Assembly: GCA_964058805.1 (NCBI GenBank) | Contig: CAXKVV010000463.1 | Coordinates: 1 to 38,726, forward strand | Source: Schoenoplectus triqueter | Taxonomy: Eukaryota > Streptophyta > Magnoliopsida > Poales > Cyperaceae | Length of the DNA stretch: 38,726 nucleotides | Reading direction: 5' to 3' | Shown: one piece after another, positions 21,860-33,800 of the stretch | How positions within the stretch are numbered: position 1 is the stretch's first letter | Layout of the letters: every line of letters starts with the position of its first letter | The notes under the pieces: generated by a model | What the model saw: the letters and a program-made list of their open reading frames with translations, nothing else | The model's database searches: none | Told to the model about the DNA's origin: nothing | Program-made: the position numbers and the translations under genes

Positions 21860-22440
21860 TCAAGCACTCAATTTTTAAAAGAAATCGCATGAATAGAATA
21901 AATTTGAGTATGAAACTAGTGGTGTGGAAACATATAAGTTTAATTGATTTTGAATCTAGTCATTAGATTTTAGACTATTAGTTTGATATTTTGGTTCAAA
22001 AATTTCAGTCCGACTGAAATTTTTAGCTAATTTAATTTTTCTTTGATTTATTTTATATATTTTTTAAATCGGATAAATCAAATAGTCTAAAATTTACTAA
22101 GCTTAATTCATTTTACTTGATATAAATAAAAATCATACCAATAAAAATTTTAATATATTTATTTTTATAGATTTTGTTTTATTTTTATATTATTTATTTT
22201 TTTCTATCTTTTTTTATAACTATCAATATTTTTTATTCCTATGAAGTAATATAATTTTGGTTTTGATCGAATAAACTGAATAGAATTTTGATTTATTTGA
22301 TTTTTAATTTATTTGGTTGATATTTTTATAAGTTCAGTCGGTTCATAATTTGACAAAATCGAATAAAATTTCAGATATATATTCATTTCAGTTTGAACTG
22401 AACCAACCGATTGTACACTCTTATGAACAATGGTAAATTC
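21860..22440. repeat. AT-rich dispersed-repeat-like region with 13-bp palindrome
   Basis: A palindrome with 13-bp arms (AAAAATTTCAGTC 21998-22010, one base, reverse complement 22012-22024) sits in AT-rich sequence with GGTTCA/GAACTGAACC-type words at both ends (about 21990 and 22390-22410). This resembles the GGTTCGGTT-type repeats common in plants. Boundaries are not resolved and there is no gene. Confidence 0.4.
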
Positions 22441-22510
22441 AGATTATGCCATACTTTTCTATGACGGTTGATGCCATAGTTCTTTGTGTCTAAGATGAAT
22501 GGGATTCGTA

Positions 22511-22551
22511 TTCTCTGCGGAGAATTTCCATGCGGAGATCTCCGCAGAGAA
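22511..22551. repeat. Perfect 13-bp inverted repeat, nested palindrome
   Basis: TTCTCTGCGGAGA (22511-22523) pairs with TCTCCGCAGAGAA (22539-22551). The right arm overlaps another perfect palindrome, GCGGAGATCTCCGC (22532-22545), so two alternative hairpins are possible. The GC-rich block stands out from its AT-rich surroundings, and its origin (possibly a MITE end) is unknown. Confidence 0.8.
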
Positions 22552-22688
22552 ATTATAACGGTTTAAGAAAATCATAACGGTTGTGGGAAAATCTAAATAC
22601 GAATTTTGATGCACGAGATTGTTTATTACTGTTAAATCAGAACTGTTGATAAATGATAAAACCACATAAATCAAAAGAACCACGCATG

Positions 22689-22707
22689 CGGAGCTTTTTT
22701 AGCTCCG
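22689..22707. repeat. Small GC hairpin CGGAGCT...AGCTCCG
   Basis: Seven-bp arms (22689-22695 and 22701-22707) around a T-rich loop. It shares the word GCGGAG with the larger inverted repeat 150 bp away, which suggests both belong to one small element. Confidence 0.7.
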
Positions 22708-22719
22708 TGGATGATGTGA

Positions 22720-23594
22720 GTTCAAAGTGAATGGGTCCTACTAAATAATACCTTCATAAATCTAAATCTCGCCAAATCTTACCGTATAACTTTATTTTAA
22801 AAATTATGAGAACTTGCTACCATAGTTTTTTATAACAGCGAATCCTAACAACAATTCAGCATCGGGTTTAATGTCCAGTTAATAAGAGTTAAGTTTGGTC
22901 ATACAACATGCATGAATAATAGAAAATTCCTAGTTGTAAGACGAAAAATCAATTTATTTTGTCCTCGCTGGGAGAAGTCACTGATGGTGCAACCTTCCTC
23001 TGCCATACTTATTTATTTCTATATAGCTTCTTTTTTAAGTTATTGGGTCCAGGCATCATCTGTGATTCTTCTTTATTCTTCTTCTTTATAAGATAAAATA
23101 TTCTCCTTCAAAACAACAAAGTGTTCCGCGAGTTGCTATAAAAATTATCCATGTCATAACAAAATCATTCGACACAATTAAAGGAGGCAATACATAAGAA
23201 GTACTTCGAGCGACAATAACAAAAAAAATGATTTCTGTATTTTGTTTTTGATTTTTTTTGTTATGATAATTTTGGTTAGAAGATTTAGGAGATTATGTAT
23301 TTTATAAGCTTGTCCAGTTAATACTATCCTAGATTTTTAAAATACCAACTGTTAGTCATGTGCTCACCTTCCTTTCTGGACGGTTTTGAAATTAAGAAAG
23401 CATTAAAAAGTAATACTCGACATACTAATTCATAATCAACGAACAATACGCAAGTTTTACCACAGTCAGCAATACCACATTAGCCCAACTACTATAGCTC
23501 CTACCAGTAATCAAAGTACAACTAGAAAGGACAGGTAAATTATAATTCCATATGCCACCATAATTAACTACCAAGAGCTCCAGAGACTTGCTAC
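22720..23594. other. 3' flank of the REM gene, no gene seen
   Basis: AT-rich sequence downstream of the REM stop codon on the minus strand. It presumably includes the 3' UTR. The short open frame 23425-23610 overlaps the gene end and is not supported. Confidence 0.5.
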
Positions 23595-26247
23595 TTATTT
23601 TGAAACCCACACTGGAGGAACAACCATATCGACAACCCGAAAGATATGAACAAGAAACTTATTTCTCTCCACTAGCTCGAACACACAATAGTCATCTTCT
23701 TCAAGGTGGTTGTCACGTGCAAAATTAGTCCATCCGCGCGAAATAAGGCCTTTTCTAGAGTTCTGTCCTTCAAGTAAGTATGACCCGGTCCACTCTTTGC
23801 CAGCTGAATTCTTCAGTATGACCGTCGTTTGCTTGCGGGGAAGATGCTTCTTCGAGAAATGCATTGGGAATCTCTGCATATCATTTGAAATGAAAATTAA
23901 TTGGTAAGAATTTCTTGATGAACACACATTTAATTCATTGATTAAGAAATAGCTAGATTAAAGTTTGGTCCCAGATTTGTTGTCTAGATTTTATTGAGTT
24001 GCAGGCACTTTGTTAAGTTTTGTTTTGTTTTATAATTGCACAATTAAGGTAAATGAAAGCTAAGTTTTTTTCCTTAATTGTGCTTTATGGTACTGTTAGA
24101 ACTTGTACAAAAGGAACTTTTTTAAATTCAGGCCTCTGGGCCGCTGGCTAAGCCTAATTGTTGTTCAGATAGAAGTCAAGAACTCAATTTCTTAATAAGT
24201 TTCCAGTAACAAAATCTCCAAACATAAAACATAGAAAAGAAACAAGAACAACAATTTAAATAAAATAAACAAGAATAACAATTTAAATAAAAAAAAAAAG
24301 ATCAAATGACAGATACCAGTGGAGCCCAGCTGTAAACCATTTTGGCTGACATGCGCATCATGCAATGCGCATTCTTTGGATAGAAGAAAAAAGCAGCCTC
24401 AGCAGCCTTCTGCTTCTCCAAGTCTGTCACAGCACGACGCCTAGAGACATACTGCCCTTTCTTTCTTTTTCTTGAGGAAGGATGAGGAGAGAGAGATGAA
24501 GAAGAAGATCTAGCACCCCTCTTTTGAGACTTGCTCCTGGCAAGGGAGTCGGTTTCAGAATCTTCATGCTCATCTTCTTCTTCACTAATACTTGGTGTAT
24601 GATGACTGCTTGCTTGGTTTTTCCCCCCTTCAATTTCATTGAATGTAGTTTGGTGAATAAGTGGAGACTAGCTAGTTGAACCAAATTGGCAATTTTTTTT
24701 GTCCAAAACCAAGAATTAAATATATTTTAACTTATCTCATATGTGCGAAAATTGATAATTTGGGAGCTAATTAAGGTTACTTCAGTTGATTAGGGCAAAC
24801 AGTGAACTCAGAGAGTGTCCAATGATAATTTAACTGGTACAATGTTGTATTATAAACTAAGGCCTCATTTAGAGTGGATATGATTTAACCATATATTAAT
24901 TAAGGTCCAATCAATAAGTGTCTACTGGGCTGGTTAACATATTCAGTAATAATGGTACGCATATAGAATTACAAATTTCTACCTTCATCACTCTCTTCAG
25001 AATCTGACAGTGATACCACTTCTGGTTCCCACTTTGCAACCTCTTCGCTGGTCATAATTTCCCTCTCACACATAGTCTCATCAAATATGACAACTGAGAA
25101 CAGCTCGATCCCGTCATACTGAAATACAAGAAACTCATTCTCCTTCAGCGTGTGGTCCTTAGCGAACTTTGGCCAGCCTGAGGTGAAATGGGTCCCATCG
25201 GTAGCTCTTTCTATGAACACACGCCATGTTCTTCCAGTGGGATCTGATAACTTGAATGGCATAATGCCCTTTCCTAGCTTCCCCAAGGCTCTTTCTATGT
25301 GGTTGACAAATTTTCTTGGAATTTTCTGTGCAAATTTTGCAAAGAGATATTAACCAATAGAAGAACATATATGTAGAAACTGGAGGATGTTGCAATTGAC
25401 TTGTTACCAAGTTACAATGAACTTACAGAAATTGCAACAACATTAGTGAATGTCAAATATGTGCTTCGGTAATATACAAAAATATGAATTATTTGCGTAT
25501 ATTTGTTCAACCGTTTAATCTTCATATACCACCTTCAGAAATTATAGTTATACATAAATTGGTATGCATGGTGCTTTTGAAGAACCTGAGAACATTGTTA
25601 GCTGTACTAGATAAATGGCTTGAAAAGACTAGAGCATTTGCGATTTTACATCTATTTTTACAAAAGGGCAATTATGTAAATTGTGCCCATGCTTTAAAAC
25701 ATTTTCTGGTGAAACAAGCTCTGTAGATAAAAGATGTACAGAGTTATCATTTGTAGTATGCTACATGCACCCTTAGATTTCATTATTTTTCTTTTTATTA
25801 TTTCCTTTTCACAACCGAAGTATCTTTTTTGGGAACAAGTGAAATTTTAATTATATTTTCCTTTCGTGCAAAGAAGTTATATTTCTTTCGGCCTAGTTTC
25901 TGAATGTAGCACTCGGATTTATTTCTTTATTTTTTTTATTATTACTGTTTGCCAGTAAGAAAGTACTGAGAAAAACTTCCAAACATAACTATGAAACTCG
26001 TAAAGGGAAGCAGAGAAGTGCTCAAAAAACAAAAACAAGCATTATTGATTCTGAGGTAAAAAAAAATGCTTAAAAGAAAAAGGTTGAGATCTAGAACAAA
26101 TTCAAATGCTTTTTTTCAACTATCTGGCCGAAAGTAACTCAAGGAGAAAAACATTGTTAAAAAACAAAGCAATAAATTTAAGAACTGTACCAGCCTATGA
26201 GAAAAGTCTCCAGATAGCACCACCATGAAATGCTTGCTTTTGGCCAT
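23595..26247 (-). CDS. REM-like protein with two B3 DNA-binding domains, 4 exons
   Basis: Minus-strand exons: 26247-26191, 25325-24983, 24627-24317 and 23873-23595, 990 bases in total (329 aa plus stop) with closing phases. The first B3 domain spans about residues 4-103 (KSKHFMVVLSGDFSHRLKIP, then SGWPKFAKDHTLKENEFLVF). The linker is acidic (SDSEESDE, SEEEDEHEDSE), followed by a basic, nuclear-localisation-like RKRKKGQYVSRRR (186-198). The second B3 domain (about 215-315) includes FPMHFSKKHLPRKQTTVIL and RGWTNFARDNHLEEDDYCVF. B3 domains bind DNA in the nucleus; REM proteins are a plant-specific, often tandemly duplicated family, and the target here is unknown. The start MAKSKHF is the natural B3 entry. 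The exon 2/3 junction is the least certain: phase requires the acceptor at 24628, but an alternative donor at GTGGTATCA with an acceptor near 24661 also keeps a frame. A truncated paralogue lies at 19265-19462. Confidence 0.88.
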
Positions 26248-27118
26248 GGATAAATCTAATTTGATAGACCTAAACAGAGAAGAAGGATGTGTTTTTGTGA
26301 AGAACGGAAGGAGTAATTAGAGGTACCAGGGGAATCAATGAAAGGATACTCTAGTTTCTCTGATACAAAAAAAAAGTAAAAGGATCTTTTTGCCAAAAAT
26401 AGTTAAAATGGCGTAAATACACGCAAAGGTTCTGATTAATCAGAGTCAGAAACAAGGAAATTAATTTTCTCTCGGGCGTACGTACTTGGATGAATTTTTT
26501 TTTCTGTCTATCCCTTAAAAAAATAAGAATAAGTATATCTTTGTAGTAATATTTGTATAGCAATATTAAATTATATTTTCAGTATTAGCATTTTATTTTA
26601 ATTTTTTTCTATTTTTTAGATTTTTTTTAGTATAATTAATATAAAATATAAAATATTAAAGAAATAATTTGAAAATGGCCGGATAAAAGCCGGAAAAGAG
26701 TGGATTTGATAATAATCAAGTTAGAATGATATTTTTTTAAAAAATTGAATCTAGTTCTTACCATTAAATTAAAAGGAGTCAGATTGGACTTGTAAGAATC
26801 AGATAAGAACTGATTTTTTTTAAGAATCAGTCAGACCGAGTTAAAAAACCGAACTCTTTTGAACTATCGCTAGTCACATTCACAGTTCAAAGTAACTGCA
26901 ACGGTTATAGATGAAGATTCTGAAAAAAAATACACAAAATGCTAAGTATCTGATTGTGATCGAAAAAAATATTACGGCTGTAGTAAGCGTTCACTATGAT
27001 GAACAGTGACCAATGAACAATGACCGCAGAGGTTAGTCTATGCATTCACAATCATACAGTTAATATTTTTTATGAGTAGGATATTAAATGAAATTTAGCT
27101 ATAGGCAATTATTAATTA
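26248..27118. other. Upstream region of the REM gene, no gene seen
   Basis: AT-rich. A block near 26990-27035 (repeated GAACAGTGACC / GAACAATGACC words) resembles a dispersed plant repeat. No promoter element for the REM gene could be fixed. The minus-strand open frame 26351-26563 has no recognisable content. Confidence 0.5.
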
Positions 27119-27126
27119 CCTATGGC

Positions 27127-27610
27127 CTGTGTTGCACGAGTCGAGTATCGTATCAGGTACGATACGGATACGACGGTACATCAATATTAAATATTTTAGA
27201 ATACGGGTACGGTAATATATATAATATTTTTTAAATAAAAATAAATATATAATACATAAAAAAAATAGATAAGTATAATATATATATATATATATATGTC
27301 AATCACTACTAACACAAGTGAAGAGATTTTGTAGCGGTCTAATACATTAACGGGTGTAGCTTATTTTTTGAGTTCAAATCTCACTTATGCACTTGATTTT
27401 TTAAATTTTTTGAGTTTGGCTACATCCAGCCGTACCGAAACCGCACCCAGCCGTACCGGATCCCGCATCCAGCCGTACCGGTGACCGTATCGGCCGGTCA
27501 AACCGATTAAAATAATTCAATACGCCACGTGACCTACCCAACGCGTACCCATACCCGATACGCACCCGGTACTTGTTCGGCTGGGTATATGAAGTACCCT
27601 GGTAACATAG
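27127..27610. mobile_element. hAT-type MITE, 484 bp
   Basis: Flanked by a perfect 8-bp direct repeat CCTATGGC (27119-27126 and 27611-27618). Ends match as imperfect inverted repeats: CTGTGTTGCACGAG on the left, CTATGTTACCAGGG read from the right. The left half carries TACGATACGGATACG-type sequence and a TA microsatellite; the right half has three tandem units of about 22 bp. No transposase. The minus-strand open frame 27401-27679 crosses the right end and is an artefact. Confidence 0.88.
27424..27490. repeat. Three tandem units containing CCAGCCGTACCG
   Basis: Three units of 21-22 bp share the core CCAGCCGTACCG inside the right half of the hAT MITE. GC-rich in an AT-rich region; probably subterminal repeats of the transposon. 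Confidence 0.85.
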
Positions 27611-27618
27611 CCTATGGC

Positions 27619-27977
27619 TGAAATGTTTACTGTTTATGTGTAACAGAGGGACAGGTAATGAGGACGAGACCAAGATCATTTTGGATATGCTGCTGCTTTC
27701 TTTTTCTTTTTCCTGGAAAGTCGTAACCCGTAGGTAATCAATAAATCAATAGTACTGGTACGGTGGTACCGAATCAAGGACTGAGAAGTGAGAAAACATC
27801 CAAAAAAAATTTGGGCCTATCTGTCCTCTGCGTTCATCAGCAGTAGCACAAGCATCCGCAATTTATTTTCTTTTTCCAATTTCAAGTAATCTTGTCTACA
27901 CTTCTTTTTCGCCAGAAAAATGCTAATATAAAATATTATTTTATGAATATTATCCACTGTTTTTATAAATAAAAAGA
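27619..27977. other. Short AT-rich spacer, nothing recognised
   Basis: Lies between two mobile elements. No coding sequence or RNA gene is supported. Confidence 0.5.
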
Positions 27978-28682
27978 GGTAATTTTAGAGATACTTCAAA
28001 TTCATATTTGATCATTAAACTTTCATTTATTCATTTTTAGTCCACAAACTTTGATATTTATTCAAATTTGATCATTCCATTAGTTTTTTCATCCAAATGT
28101 AAAAAAATACTTAACATGACCTCTATATTAAAGTTTAATACATATATTTTTATATATAATTTAAAAATATAACAATATAAGTCATAAATTAACTATTTCT
28201 ATTTCTTTCCTTTTAAAAAAATAGTTTTTTTTCTTTTTTTCTATATGTGTTATTTTTAAGAAGTAATTATGTTATTTATGATATGCATTCTTAGTTAATT
28301 TTTATATTATTTAACTAAAATATATATTAGTTGTTATTTAAAAATTAAAATATCATTAACCATAAAATATTGATTTTCAATTATAATATGATGTAAATAT
28401 TTCTAAATAAAATATGAAATTAAAAAACTTTTTCGTCAGACGAATAAAATTAAATGGTTGATATAAATTAGCTTAGTACATTGATATGTTCAATCGCATA
28501 AAAATTTATATGCTCTGAATAATAATATTATTATAGAATTTCTGTTAAATTTGGATGAATAAACTAACAAAGTAATCAAATTTAAATAAACATCAAAGTT
28601 TAGTTATTACAAACGGATAAATGAAAATTTGATTATCCAATGTAGATTTGAAGTATAGTTTAGTGCTCCAGAAAAATTTACC
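27978..28682. mobile_element. Long-inverted-repeat element (~705 bp), probably Mutator-like or MITE
   Basis: The left arm (about 27978-28095) and right arm (about 28545-28682) are reverse complements over roughly 115 bp with mismatches. Matched words include ATACTTCAAAT, AAACTTTGAT, CAAATTTGAT and TTCATCCAAAT. The outer ends read GGTAATTTT on the left and GGTAAATTTTT from the right. The interior is AT-rich and non-coding. I could not find a clean target duplication, so the superfamily and exact ends are inferred. Confidence 0.7.
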
Positions 28683-29770
28683 CCCCAAAAAAATTGAGTC
28701 ATATACTGCTACATATATTTACAACATATAAGGAGTTATATTAGTTGTACATATCCTATTTGCCTTCCATAAATGTTTAAACTTCCTCGCAAAAAGTGTT
28801 TATACCTGTATTACTAGTACTAAAACTTTTATAGTTGCCTTTCTGTTTGATAAATTAAATACTTTATTTAACTTTCTTACGATAACCATTTTGATTAAAT
28901 ATTCTTGCAAATTCATATACATGTACCTCGTATGTTAATGAAAATATCTTTTAAGTGTAGATGGATAAATTATTTATGAAGCTGACCTTTCCAATAAAAG
29001 AATGTAAAACACAAAGTCAAAAATAATAAAAATAAGAATATCTCAATATTAGAAAAATTGCTCATTTTATAACATCACGAAATCATATATTAATTTCAAA
29101 TATAACACGGCATAAATAATGGTGTTCTAATTATTTGTTCTTAAAGAATGAAATTATACAATAAATTAACTACTAAAAAATAATTTTCATTGATTTCCCT
29201 TGTTTGATAAAAAAAATAAAACCTCGAGCCCCATCATGTACTGTTTATCGATAACTTAATAGAAATTAGAAATTGGGTTTTTGAACATAAAAAAAATTAT
29301 GTCGAGCCAAGAGCATTTTCAAAAAAATTATGTCGAGCCAAAAGCATTTTCATTACTATATAAAGAAAATAATGGATGTAAAAATCCACATAAAATTATG
29401 TCCTTTTCTTCTTCCCACATCATCTCAGACGAAGTTTATCATAAGTCTTTTTAGATTTTTTAAAAGTATTGAATTGATTCAATATAAAATCATGAATAGT
29501 TATAGGTTCAATCGATGATAGTTTATATTAATTCATACTAATTATATTGGTAAATTGAGAAAAAAAATATCCCTCTTTGTGAATAAAATTCACTTATTTT
29601 TATTTTGATTCTATCATCCAGTAACACACGTATACGATTATGATGTATACTGTCAGAGAGATGATCTAGAACAATTTGAACTTATTGAACTTGAGAATAA
29701 AAAGAATAAAATTTAATTCTGTACATAGCTATTACAAAATCCGTAAGAGAAGGAAACATCATGTTCAATA
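28683..29770. other. AT-rich intergenic DNA, no gene seen
   Basis: No supported coding sequence. It contains the 31-bp direct repeat at 29290-29351. The open frames at 29330-29518 and 29676-29867 have no recognisable content, and the second runs into a Helitron. Confidence 0.55.
29290..29351 (+). repeat. Two tandem copies of a 31-bp unit
   Basis: 29290-29320 and 29321-29351 are identical except for one G/A difference. The unit begins AAAAAAATTATGTCGAGCC. A simple local duplication. Confidence 0.9.
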
Positions 29771-30240
29771 TCTATACTATTATATAAAGCATCTAAGAAT
29801 TGAAGGGTCTATTTTTATCATGGTAATTTTTTATTATAACCATTTTATCCCTCAATTAGACGGATAATATTTATTTTTGATTGATCGAACGTATGTGATC
29901 GCGTCCATTGATCCCCTCTTTCTCTCCATTTCTTTCCCTTATATAATATTATTTTCATAATATTATTTTTTTATTTAGCAACATTGTGCATATTTGGTAA
30001 GAAATTAATGGTGATAATATATGTTAGAATAATTTACTTTTTTTGTCATAAAAATCATAAATCATTAACTCATATTGTGCAAAAATCTCATCCAAGATCA
30101 AATATAATTTTTATTATAAATTTTCTCTATAATTTGATGAATTTATAATTTAATATTAGATAAATATGAATTTTTTTATCTTATAATGTTTTAATATTTA
30201 AATAAAAGAGTTTGCTGCAACGCGCGAGTATATAGCTAGT
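29771..30240 (+). mobile_element. Non-autonomous Helitron, copy 2 (470 bp)
   Basis: Same structure and orientation as 3396-3867: it starts TCTATACTATTATATAAAG and ends with the GC block and TATATAGCTAGT. It lies exactly between a host A (29770) and T (30241), the classic Helitron AT target, without duplication. The copies differ mostly by single-base changes, many of them C/T or G/A. Non-coding. Confidence 0.92.
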
Positions 30241-30803
30241 TTTATAAATGGATACTAATGCTGTGCTCTTGAGTTCAACAAAGGAATGGAATGAAAAAAA
30301 AAATGCTTGGAAATGAGAGAGCTACCTTTCATAACAGTCAATTTGAGGTAAATGGATCGGAGAAAAAATAGTAGAAGAATTCTCCAGCTTAACCCAGCTA
30401 CACTTAGTTTCACCCTCGAAAAGAAAAAAAAATAAAATCAAGAGCAGACCTATTTCGCTGTCTCGCACTCGCCCCATTCCATTCGCGTAAAGAAAACAAA
30501 TGACATTCTGAAATCTGAATAGACCGCGCAATATAAAACATCGACCTGCTAGCGGCTTAATGAGAATGAATCAACGATCATCTTTCTCGTCCTTTTGTCC
30601 TGTGATAAATTTCAAAAATTGCTTTGCCTGCTAAGACCAGGATAGATAATGTGCTGTCTTCGAGTACCCTTTGATGGTACCAGTGTCACTTTCTGATTAC
30701 ATACCGCAACCTAAATAAGTCTAAAAAAATGCAATGTACACTAAAACCCACCAATCAAAATTTTAACTCACATAAACATAATACGATGAACAAAAAAAAA
30801 TCC
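30241..30803. other. 3' flank of the UTP5 gene
   Basis: Probably holds the 3' UTR of the minus-strand UTP5 gene next to the Helitron. No other coding sequence is supported, and no polyadenylation signal was assigned. Confidence 0.5.
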
Positions 30804-33800
30804 TCAATCGCTCATGACCTCACTTCCATCAGAGTACGTAGGGGCATCTATGTCCTCTTCAGGCTCCCCTTCCTCAGTGTCCATAGCATCATCAGAGGCC
30901 TCTTCCTCATCAGAATCCATATCCTCATAAATTACAGGTGGGGCAGCCTCTTCAGCCTCAGCATCATCAACCTGATAACAAATCCAATGCAATTATGATC
31001 TCAACTTATACATGATTAAAAAAACAAGGAATGACAGAAGTAACTTGAATAGAAATGAAAAAGGTAGAAAATTACCGCACTAAAATGATAATCTATACAA
31101 GTAGACAACTTCAGTGCAGAACCAAATGTTGAGACTCTTGAATCTATCAGCTACAACAATAAAATATGATACAAATATAATAAAAAAAATTAAAAACTGC
31201 TACCAGTTTTCAAGATATTATGTAAAATGTACAAACTTCTCTTTAATTTCTGCAATATAATGTTGTCTGCATCAACCAATACACCTTTAATCCATTATTA
31301 CCACAAAACTGAATTGGAAAAAACTTACAAATATTGCTGATATTCGGTATTACCTGATATAAAGAGTTGAGAAGACTAAGAGATGAGCCATGAGATACAA
31401 TACTGCTAGCCTTTAGATTAATCAAGCTTCTAAGCCATGGAATTACACATGCCACAATTGCTCCTCTGAAATGGTTCATAAGATATGATGTTTAGTGTTT
31501 ATCCCATTGAGAATAATCAATCTTAAACTGTGCCACAATTGCCTTAAAAAAGCACCAACCAGGCAACTAAGTCTAAATAAAATTCTTGTCTGGCTATGTT
31601 AACCATAAAATATGCAATTGTTCACGAATTTATCGATTCATCCTAAATTGCTTAATTTAGTCTTGACTCACACTCACACCAAAAGTTCCGCAAATGAGAA
31701 CATATTATCATAAGATTGATACCTAGATTGAATCATGAGCACAAAGAATTTCATCAGCTTGATTACATCAGCCGGTGTCAGGAGCGAAACTGATTTCACA
31801 ATAACCTGCCATTAACCACAGATGAACAGATAAGAAAGGAATACAACACCTTAAATTCAAAAACCATATGATGCTGCACCAGCAAGTCATTATAAAATGT
31901 CTAAGAAGTTCTCATTCTAATTTTGAAATAAAAAGGCTCATGCAGTGGCTCTCATGTATATTTGAAGCAGTACATACCAAGCATAGGTACAAAGTTAAAT
32001 GCAGAAATGGTATGAAAAATTACCAATTGTCACATGTTTGGAAGGTATATTTGTTCATACGGACATGGTGTAAGACTGAGAACATATCACATGTAAACCT
32101 ATCAGGGTATATGAACGGCATAGTTTTGGCAATAAAATAACAAAAGGAGTGCAACATATGCAAAACAGCCAAAATTTGACATCTCATTTTTGCTGGTCAA
32201 GTGGTCAGTCAAAAGCCTCAAACCGATTACCCAAGAGAAACAAAAGTGGAAAGGAAATATATTAATTGACCTTCTCATCTCTGGTGTATATGCAATCCAA
32301 TAATAAAGACTGATCATCAGCATGTAAGGCTTGTCTAATCAGAACATGCACCGAATCAGCACTGGGAAGGTTTGCAAATGAAGTTGTTACTCTTCCATCC
32401 CTTTCTCCTTTTTCTTTTTCTTTTTCTTTTTCTTCAATGGCCAAATCAAAACTTGCAAGCTTCTCTGCCATGGTTGGTTCGTCAGTATTAAACTCCGCAT
32501 CAGGTTCATGGGCTTTCTCTGAAAACAAAAGACCAAATGTTAATAACAAATATAGTATTGTGCTTCTGGGCAGAAATTGAGTAACAGCTACATGGAAATT
32601 TGATCTGATACATATTATGTCATTGTGATCAGTACAGTATCAATTTTGGTTATTTCATTTGTTTGACAGTGACCAGATTATGCATACATTAAAAGAAATC
32701 AATTAATCAATTTAACAACAAGAAAAGCAAAAACAAAAGAAACAAGAAAAAAGAACAACAGTAGACATAATGAAATCAATAAGAATACTTCTTGCAAACT
32801 GTACAGACTAGGAGAAATAGCAATATACTGGTCTCAAAGGACTTTACCAACTATCTCTTGGTTTTCTGAGTCAGAATCTGGTGCTGTTCTCTTCTTTGCT
32901 CTTTCTTTCTGAAGATCAGATTTCTCCATCTCACCATCACTCCCTAAAGGAAGTACCCAACTAATTAACTAACGATAAATTCAAACACTGTAGAAAATTG
33001 AGAAAATTTTCGGCTGTGCATCTCTTGTTGGTGTTATAGATTTACTTTTCAACAGAGATAAACAACTGGCAACTACGAGAGAGGTAGATGTACCAAGCAA
33101 CGGTAAGTAAACCACCAAGTTACAAGTAGTAACAGGTACAATTCTGCCTGTCTTACAGTAACATTGTTTGACCAGCACAGAAGACCTGCGCCCTACCATA
33201 TGGTCCAGCCTGGTCAGGTTACTTTATCAGAGAGTAATATTTAACTGCCTTATTTGAACCAATCAGTACTATACTTCTTGTAAAACTGTTATCAAGATCA
33301 CATATGAAGTTTTTACTGCAGGAAATTACAAGTTCAAAAGTCAAAACTAGTATTTCTTTAAAAAAAAAACTAAAAAGAACTGACAAAAAAAATCTCCATA
33401 CCAGTTTCATTCACTTTTCCGTCACGGCAGATAATTAATTCTTTTCCCCAATCCCTTAGTTCAACACATTGAAATTTCAAACCATTTTTTGTTGAGTATG
33501 CAACAAGAACAGAAACAATTTCATTCTCATCTTCTATTTCACTAATCTTCGCAGAAATAATCATAACATGGCCTTTCTTTTTCCCTCTTTCTGCTCTGAT
33601 TTCAATCTTAGAGGAACTAGATCCCAGGCCAGTATCTTGTTCTATATTCCAGACATATACAATCCCTTTGTCAGAAACTGACAGCACCAAATCATTGTTG
33701 CATTCGAGCATAACGGGTGTGCTCTTCATGTGAAGGACTGTTTTGGTCTTAATAATTTTATTATCAGGGTCAAAGTCATAAACATGGATTTCACCACTGC

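Noticed and set aside
24427..24684. 85-residue minus-strand frame over REM exon 3
   Set aside because: It is a shifted frame of the real exon; the correct frame gives the acidic/basic linker and leads in phase into the second B3 domain.
25484..25726. 80-residue plus-strand frame inside REM intron 1
   Set aside because: It matches no family I know, and no start context or splice partners are seen.
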